In this document: in pieces, positions 57,359 to 64,000 of the stretch
Layout: the number at the start of each line of letters is the position of its first letter
Numbering within the stretch: position 1 is the stretch's first letter
NCBI RefSeq assembly: GCF_042186555.1
Contig: NC_133332.1
Span: 127,009,875 to 127,073,874 of the forward strand
Length of the DNA stretch: 64,000 bases
Direction of reading: 5' to 3'
Source of the DNA: Aquarana catesbeiana
Taxonomy: Eukaryota > Chordata > Amphibia > Anura > Ranidae
Made by a program: the position numbers and the translations under genes
Notes under the pieces: generated by a model
What the model saw: only the letters and a program-made list of their open reading frames with translations
Told to the model about the DNA's origin: nothing
The model's database searches: none

Positions 57359-58426
57359 TCAGTCCATTGAATCTTCTTGGTCCATGGATGATGTGGCATA
57401 ACGGCCTCTTTTGTGAGAATGATGATTCCCATTTTGTTCTGAAATTTTCTGGGTGCTGCCTGAAGGTGAAGATGACGCCATTCTTCTGCGTGGGGGAGTG
57501 TTGCTGCTTGTGGGTTCTGTCAGATTTAATTTTAAAAGGGTTTGTTGTAGTTCATCTGCTGATCTGCTTCTGTAAATTGTACCTTGGTAGTTAAATCTGA
57601 CTGAAAAGGGGAAGCCCCATTGATACATAATGTTGTGGCGTTGCAGTTCCATTAGTTGGGGTTTCATGGATCGTCTTTTAGTAATAGTAAGTTGGGATAG
57701 GTCAGCAAAAATTTGATAATTGTGTCCTTGAAAATTAAGTTCCTTTTTTTCTCTTGCAGCAATTAGTATTTGTTCTTTCGTTCTGTAATAATGAAATTTT
57801 GTGATTATATCACGTGGGGGTCCATCTTTCTTTTTGGCTGTGAGGGCTCTGTGTACTCTGTCCAGTTCTAAACGTTCAATAGGGATATCTGGCTTTAGTT
57901 CTTGTAATAGAGCAGTAATAGTAGATTGCAGGTCTGTCACAGTTTCAGGTATTCCCCTTATGCGCAAGTTTGAATGTCTGGCTCTATTTTCGTAATCTTC
58001 GAGCTTAGTTTGAAGTATTAAATTCTCTTTTTTTAATTGTTCCAATTCTGTTATATTTTCTTGGGTTGTAATTTCAATTTCATCCATTTTTATTTCTAAG
58101 GCTGCGGTGCGGTTTCCCAGCTCTCTTATTTCTTTGGTTAGGCTTTTTGTTATTTGGTCTGAGGTTTGTTTTAAAACCTTATGAAGCATCTTTTCAAATT
58201 GTAATAATATTACTGGGGATACTGAGGAGGCTTGTGGAGAAGTTTGTGAGAGAATTTGTTCTGTATCTGACTCAAATGGAGAGTCTTGCTGTGACATTTT
58301 CTGTCTGTGAGAGCGCCCTGATGCTGTATCTTGTGAGGTGACTGGAGCTGCTTCAGCTGCAGTGAGTGCCTGTGAGCTCTTTGTGAGGTGATTTTTATTT
58401 CTGCCACGGTTTCCTCCCACTACCAT
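57359..58426 (-). CDS. LINE ORF1: RNA-binding coiled-coil protein
   Basis: A 355-residue L1 ORF1p-like protein, which packages the LINE RNA. The first 80 residues are polar and disordered. A coiled coil follows at about 85-150 (EIRELGNRTAALEIKMDEIE, ENITELEQLKKENLI). Then comes the RRM-like domain with the signature NRARHSNLRIRGIPE, and the C-terminal domain with ELDRVHRAL, PRDIITKFHYYRTKEQIL and ANN-like KELNFQGHNYQIFADLS. The tail (PRRRMASSSPSGS) is basic. I take the ATG at 58426; the frame is open a little further but without ATG. Confidence 0.92.
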   Translation of the reverse strand: MVVGGNRGRNKNHLTKSSQALTAAEAAPVTSQDTASGRSHRQKMSQQDSPFESDTEQILSQTSPQASSVSPVILLQFEKMLHKVLKQTSDQITKSLTKEIRELGNRTAALEIKMDEIEITTQENITELEQLKKENLILQTKLEDYENRARHSNLRIRGIPETVTDLQSTITALLQELKPDIPIERLELDRVHRALTAKKKDGPPRDIITKFHYYRTKEQILIAAREKKELNFQGHNYQIFADLSQLTITKRRSMKPQLMELQRHNIMYQWGFPFSVRFNYQGTIYRSRSADELQQTLLKLNLTEPTSSNTPPRRRMASSSPSGSTQKISEQNGNHHSHKRGRYATSSMDQEDSMD

Positions 58427-58590
58427 ATTTCCTGCCCAAACTTTCACAGTTGTTCCCTGGGGCAAAAAGGTTCAAATGGATACCTTTTGAGCCTGCAGGC
58501 TCCGCTTTGTCCTTCTCTTCTCTCCTCAGCGGTGTGGAGCTCTAACAATGCATGTCTGCTCCGCTAGGCTCCGCCTCCTCCTCGAGAACA

Positions 58591-60299
58591 GGATATTTTT
58601 CATACAAGTACATGATTCAGCAGGCACATATCAAGAATATGAAATGCAGGGGTAACAAACACTTTAAGGATTCAAGTTAATTCCCTGCATTGCTGCTCTT
58701 CTTAGCACACAAATAGCAATAATAATTGACAGGTGTTTTAACCCTTCCCTATTAAAAAAAGTTTTAATTGGGCTGGGCATTACTGCAGTACTGGGAAAAC
58801 AAGCACATTTACACACTTCAAGACTTTTGGCATTTGCAAAACATGACAGATGGCCAATCCAGGCCTAACCTCATTTTATGCACATGAAAGAAGAAACCAG
58901 GTTATTTTATGCTTTTATGTATGTCACAGAGTTTACTTTAATATACCCTATTACTCTGTTGACCTACAAATCCAGACATATTCACATATTTGGCAGTTGC
59001 TGATCTAGATCAAAGAAACATCATCAGCTGAGATAAACAATGACAACTCACTAGTCCACTATAAAAAAGAGGCAACTATTTTTTTGCGCTAATCACCACT
59101 TTGGTGAGTTGTCATCAGTGAGCAATGATTTAAATTACACGCATGTAATCACTCTACCATATAAAAACATGTCTTGACAGATAGTTTGTTTGCTTTAATA
59201 GTTCAAAACCAAAACCATTGCTGTCTGAATCTTCTCTCATCCTAAATGTTTAATTAAGCACTGTGAGACTTGTCACTACTGATATGCTTCTTTCCAGTAC
59301 ATTAAACACCCTAATCCTTTACATTCCTTTTCAGTCTTCATTGCCAAGTCAAAAAATCTATCCCTTAATACCATATCCCACTTCCTGTTTGAGCACGGTC
59401 TACAGAATGAATTGGTAATAACAGGATTTATTACGCTTTTTCATCATTGCCAATTACATGTCAAAAAACATACTGCATTTCAAAGCTTAGAAATTATTTC
59501 ATTAGAGAGATGTAGGAAGTGGAAGAGGGATAAGCACCACCCTGCAGATGGGATAATTGGGATTCTGGGAACCAAGCTTCCTGGATCTGACAGAGCCCAA
59601 CTGCCTGAGGTTGTGCTGAAACCTCCTAGGAAATGTTTTGCTTCCGGGAAGACCGATATATGAATTCAAGAAAATCACTAGTCTTGTACACCCTATGGTC
59701 CTCACTGGACTATTTAATGCTAAAGTATAATGTACTCATATTTTGCCTTCCCTGGTTCCTCCTTTCCTCCTTCAACATCATGCTAACAACATTTTTAAAT
59801 AAAACCTTTTTTGTTTTCATTACATAGCTTATTTTAGACCCAGTAAAATCTATCTATTTATCTATCTATTCTATCCAATCTATCTAATCTATATAATCTA
59901 TCTATCTATCCTTTTGGAATGTACTTTCTTTGTGATAAGTGTTGACATTTAAATCCCTGTATTGTTTTCTTGCTTACCATATTGGCAGCAATTTCATTAC
60001 AGGAGAGGAGCATGTACAACTTTGCAAGACTGAAGGTAAGACTCGAGTTCAGCTTTACGCTGGTCATGCAAAGGCCAGTGTCCCTTGATGCAAACTTTCA
60101 CAAGACAGTTTCTTATATATACAAAAATTGGTGTAGATCCACACTACGGCAAACATTTATGCAGCTGCTGTGCATAAATCATGTGTTCTGATACAAAACA
60201 CTTGAAATATGGTAAAGCATTAGTGCAGCGCTCTAGTGCTCAAATAACACATGCAATTGAACTTTAGTAATCCATAAAGTAAAAAAAGTGAAAAAAGTG
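58591..60299. other. Intergenic between two LINEs
   Basis: AT-rich, no exon. A (CTAT)n microsatellite is at about 59850-59910. The segment 60220-60300 (ACTTTAGTAATCCATAAAG then AAAAAAGTGAAAAAAGTG) looks like part of a dispersed repeat. Confidence 0.5.
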
Positions 60300-62583
60300 A
60301 AAGTGACACTCCCTTCGCTAATACACAAAGACCAGGTTGGTTTTGTTCCCACTAGACACACAAGGGTTAACACCAGATGTACTATTGACCTTATTGACCT
60401 TTTGACCAAAACTAAGAGACCTGCTATAGTGTTGAGCCTAGATGCTCAGAAAGCATAAACTGGTCATTCGTGTTTGCCATATTATCCAGATATGGATTCT
60501 CAGTCCCATTTATGCAAGCCCTTAGAGCATTGTATTCTTGCTTGCCTCCCACGTGTCTCCATTGTTCCCCCTGAGTAATAGCACCAGACAGGGCTGCCCC
60601 CTATCCCCCCGCTTTTTATCCTCAGCTTAGAACCTCTAGCTGCCACCATCTGATCTCATCCTGATGTAAGGGGTTGTAATGCTGAGACACAGGGAGTATA
60701 AGCTGTCCTTATTCTCTGATGACATCTTACTAACAATAACATATCCTCACATCTCACTCCCATCACTCCATGATATTCTACGCTCATTTGGTAGCCTTTC
60801 AGGTTTTAAAGTTAACCCGACTAAAACTGAAGCTCTCCCTATAAACATTCCAACAGACACACTCACATCTTTACAAGAAAATTTTAAATGTAACTGGTGC
60901 TCCCACTGACCTAAATACCTAGGTGTCCACCTGACCCCCTCATACTCCACACTCTTTCAGGCCAATTTCTCCCCCTTATTTACAGAAATAAACAGATTAC
61001 TGAAAACATGGACAAACCTTCCCTTGTCTTTCATTGGGAGGATCCATGTCCTCAAAATGTCAATACTCCCTAAAATGCTGTACCAGTAGTCCAAGCTTTA
61101 CGGACAGGGGGGGGGGGGGGGGTAACCCGACATAATAAAGTATTACTATGCCATACATCTGAGAGCAATTGCCTCTTGGACATCCAGATGTGCCCCAAAC
61201 AAGTGGTTTGAAATTGAAATGGGAATCACAACTCCTGCCCACCTATGCTGCATGTTATGGCTGTCCTCTGACAAATTCACCTCCCAACTGCATAGTGTTT
61301 GCCTGAATTCAATGTTATTTACACTTTGAATTTGGAAATGCTGCTCCGGTAAATACTCTTTCTCTTCTCCACGCTCGCCACTAGTAAATGTCCTTTTCAA
61401 TCCGGAAATTCCTGACAGTCTCTCTTATAACTCTATGTTGCCTTGGACCCAAGCTGGTATATTCCAGCTACACCACTTGGTACGCCCAGTGCCACGCAAA
61501 CTACTCTCCTTTTCTGACTTACAAACCAAACATAAAATCACAAAATCTCTCTTCTACTCCTTTCTACAAATCAAACACTTCTTTGCCACCAAAATCCCAC
61601 ATATGACCTTAGACATGCCAACCAAATTTGAATTATTATGCTCCAGAGGTCCCTATGAACCCCTCCTGATTTTATCTATCTATAAAACCCTACATGCAAC
61701 TCCCCCCTTGACTGAAAATAGTCATTCTTACATGAGGAAATGGTCCTATATTTTATAATGACCTATTTCCCTAGGTGAATGGGGGAAAATATGGGAATCT
61801 ACATCTAAAGTTTCAAAATGTGTGGCACAGAGGGAAACTGCTTACAAAATACTCATGTTTTGGTATAGGACCCCAGACTTCCTATTGGCTCGAAAACTGA
61901 CACCAAATGGACACTGCTGCTACCAATACCTTGGGTACCCATTACCACATATTCTGGGACTGCTCTGCACTCATACCTTTCTGGGCACAAGTTCACAATC
62001 TATTGGTAAAGGTCCTAGACATATTCATCCCCGTTAATCCCACACATCTTCTTCTGGGTTTGCCTCTCCCGAATACATCCAAACCTACCAGAAGATTGAT
62101 GGCATTTACCTTACTGGCGGCCAAACGAGCTATACCCCAATGCTGGTTGACCACTACCCCTCCTACTTTTATGCAGTTTCTCTCAGCCATAGCTGACATA
62201 CGCAGAATGGAATGCCTAACTGCTGTTATAGGTGATTACCTACCAAGGTTTGACAGTATATGGGGAAATGGGATAATTCTGATTATAACAATGAGATGCA
62301 ACCTCCAATAACCACCATAATTATATAACTTTTGTGCTAATCTTTTCAGGTACGTATAAAATAAGCATTACCCAGATTCCTCCTGATTTTGTCTTCACAG
62401 CTATATCATTAGTACCATGATGTATTACTATTGCTTTCCCTCTTATTACCCTATACCTATTGTTTTTATGATTAACATAACTTCTCCTGTTTCCATAGAT
62501 ACCTTTTTTTTTGTTTCTTTGAAATGTACAATCATATCTGTACGATTTGAAAAATTAATAAATAAACAATTAAAAAAAAAAAG
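60300..62583 (+). pseudogene. 5'-truncated LINE copy, ORF2 remnant
   Basis: Plus strand, a relative of the full LINE. It starts inside the reverse transcriptase at LIHKDQVGFVPTR (compare LIHRDQVGFMPNR), then LSLDAQKA, RQGCPLSP-like 'HQTGLPPIPPLF', and LSLFSDDILL at 60703 (compare LCIFADDILL). Later come LPLSFIGRIHVLKMSILPK near 61025, and HYHIFWDCSALIPFW at about 61940 (the knuckle region). Stops and shifts are common. It ends at a poly-A run (62571-62583) after AATAAATAAACAA, as expected for a LINE 3' end. Confidence 0.8.
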
Positions 62584-63474
62584 TGATCAAAGTCCAGAAA
62601 ACATCAATTTCAGTGATCCCACAGCCGTGATGGAAACAAGAGACTTCAAGAAAGCCAGGTGACACCCTTCACTCTCATGCTTTGCTTACTGGATGGAAAA
62701 AAGGGGGGTTGAATTGCGCTACAAAGGATTAGCGATCATACACATCATCGCCAAACCAAATAATTAAAAGATGAGTGAAAGGATCCCCATTAGTACATTA
62801 AACATAAAATTCAAAACACATTAACACATTGATAATCACTCAAAAATGATAAACCAAAGATATTATATAAAAGTCCATATACAAAAATGTGAATTACCCA
62901 AGTGATATAAAATATATATAAAAAAACTCAAAAAAGTTCCACAAAACATAAATTCTTGCTGTGAGAAGAAAAAAGTGCTTGTTCCACCACCGTAAATGAG
63001 ACTGGCCGCTTACCAGAAACTCATGATCCCCTGTTACAGAGGATCAGAGGGGGATGTTTGTCAATACTGATTCGAACCACGACCAATGGACCAGAAGCCT
63101 TACACCGCGATGAAACATCAGAGACCTTGGTATCATACTAGGAATGTTCACACTGACAGGTACTCAGACCTCAGCCCACAGCATTACGGATATGGCATGA
63201 AAGAAAAGAAGGCTCCATATAGTGTAAAATCGTTGACTTTATTAAGTAAGTAAAAGAATTAAACTCACATGTTAGTAGACAATAGTAGGCGTTTTGTGTA
63301 GTCTGGAGCTCTGGCCAAAAGCTCACAGACAGCCCGTCCTACTGGAGATAACAGCAGCAATGGGAGGTGACGAGAACACATCGCTTTGCCCTATGCTGCG
63401 TTTCGTGATAGAGTCACATCATCCAGGGGCACGGGCGGCGCGTCTCGTCACCTCCCCTTATAGCACAAAGAGCC
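62584..63474. other. Unclassified dispersed-repeat-like DNA
   Basis: AT-rich with phrases such as AAAAGTGCTTGTTCCACCAC and GCGATGAAACATCAGAG near 63102-63120. No gene, no clear ends. It may be part of the PLE-like element that follows. Confidence 0.35.
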
Positions 63475-63644
63475 TGACCAAGCCTCGCTTTGAATTCCAA
63501 TCCATCGGCGGACTTGCGCAGAGGATCGAATAGTCCCAAGTGCTGAGTGGTGCCTCACTTGACCAAGCCTCACTATGGGTGCCGCTCCATCAGCGAACTT
63601 ACCCAGATCGAATAATATCAGACACTGAGTACTGTCAAGGGCGC
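63475..63644. repeat. 85-bp direct repeat, two copies
   Basis: TGACCAAGCCTC starts at 63475 and TTGACCAAGCCTC at 63559-63560. Both units go on with CCATC(G/A)GCG(G/A)ACTT and ATCGAATA. Part of the PLE-like terminal region. Confidence 0.75.
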
Positions 63645-63994
63645 ACCAGCCATGTGCATTATCCTTTGGATGTAAATTTATTAAAACCAATAGTAAAAAG
63701 GAACTACTCACAAACAGTTGTAGAAGGTCTCACAGTGTAAATAGTCATCGACTAGCAGCATGCAGTCTAGGATGAGCAGAGCCCTCCAGAGGTCACAGAG
63801 GAACTCACAGGGATCACTGCTAGCTGATGCGTTTTGAAGGGAACATCCCCTCTTCCTCAGAGCTCAGCAGTGGTGCTAGTCGATGACTATTTACACTGTG
63901 AAACCTTCTACAACTGTTTGTGAGTAGTTCCTTTTTACTATTGGTTTTAATAAATTTACACCCAAAAGATAATGCACATGGCTGGTGCGCCCTT
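63637..63994. repeat. 120-bp inverted repeat with 118-bp spacer
   Basis: Arms 63637-63756 and 63875-63994 are about 97% identical in reverse (roughly three mismatches). They contain TTTATTAAAACCAATAG and ACTACTCACAAACAGTTG. The spacer holds the hammerhead-like fold. Two PLE terminal repeats joined head to head would give this shape. Confidence 0.93.
63817..63870 (-). ncRNA. Hammerhead ribozyme-like fold
   Basis: Minus strand 63870 to 63817. Stem I CTGCTGAGCT pairs with AGCTAGCAG (9 pairs, one bulged G). The core CTGAGGA fits CUGANGA exactly. One extra A is followed by stem II, GAGGGGA-TGT-TCCCTTC (7 pairs). Then AAAA where GAAA is required, then CGCATC, where family members have CGCGTC giving a short palindromic stem III. 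Both departures are CpG-type transitions, so a recent ancestor may have been active; this copy probably is not. Confidence 0.6.
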
Positions 63995-64000
63995 TTCTTT

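Larger units (their letters stand above)
52223..58590 (-). mobile_element. Full-length L1/Tx1-type LINE, intact ORFs
   Basis: Minus strand: a GC-rich 5' leader from about 58590, ORF1 (58426-57359), a 945-base spacer, ORF2 (56413-52622) and about 400 bases of 3' DNA. Both frames are free of stops. I could not see a poly-A tail or flanking duplications, so both outer limits are estimates; the low end was set where hAT sequence resumes. Two intact ORFs suggest a young copy. The family is in the L1 superfamily; L1 versus Tx1 clade is not settled. Confidence 0.8.

Noticed and set aside
63095..63125. GCGATGAAACATCAG as another hammerhead core
   Set aside because: GAAAC is present, but I could not place a CUGANGA core and stem II upstream in register.

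Overview
The window looks like anuran (frog) nuclear DNA. The one clear host gene is a single-exon SoxB1 gene, sox3, on the minus strand at 3506-4420; its protein reads like amphibian Sox3 from end to end. The remaining 60 kb has no other convincing host exon. It is AT-rich intergenic DNA full of microsatellites and of terminal-inverted-repeat and retroelement families typical of frog genomes. A ranid-like source is my inference from the repeats and cannot be proved here.

Layout: 1-2.84 kb is downstream flank; 2.84-4.6 kb is sox3 with its 3' UTR and proximal promoter; 5.1-5.9 kb is a cluster of short inverted-repeat elements (MITEs), one nested in another; 7.0-10.6 kb is flank with TA tracts; 12.66-13.84 kb holds four MITEs in a row; 16.1 kb has a tRNA-derived SINE; 16.5-24.8 kb has several more MITEs; 15.3-15.7 and 20.7-21.2 kb are low-repeat stretches that could be sox3 regulatory sequence. 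At 28.2-29.2 kb lies a dead LINE fragment.

From 29.8 to 52.2 kb the DNA is a stack of nested transposons. A 6.5-kb hAT element (29857-36367) has a perfect 8-bp target duplication, 11-bp terminal repeats and a transposase broken by only one frame change. It sits in older DNA that continues as a Penelope-like element (PLE) remnant (36376-40310, minus), itself split by a TTAA-flanked element (37270-40045). A second, decayed hAT copy (minus, about 41690-52222) is split by TTAA-flanked elements at 41813-44930 (containing another PLE fragment) and 44959-47334 (containing a further one at 45430-46636), plus a 251-bp MITE in its transposase.

From 52.2 to 58.6 kb is an apparently full-length L1/Tx1-type LINE on the minus strand with intact ORF1 and ORF2. 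A 5'-truncated LINE relative (about 60.3-62.58 kb, plus) and a PLE-like inverted repeat (63.4-64 kb) end the window.

The most interesting structural signal is a set of hammerhead-ribozyme-like folds on the minus strand at 63817-63870 and 36590-36659, with a weaker third at 43205-43255. The second and third lie beside recognisable GIY-YIG endonuclease remnants of PLEs. They look like decayed ribozymes of PLE terminal repeats. Other points of note are hAT 5' repeats that each carry a TATA-like box, a row of six near-perfect hairpins at 37326-37545, and different minisatellites at the same place in related TTAA elements.
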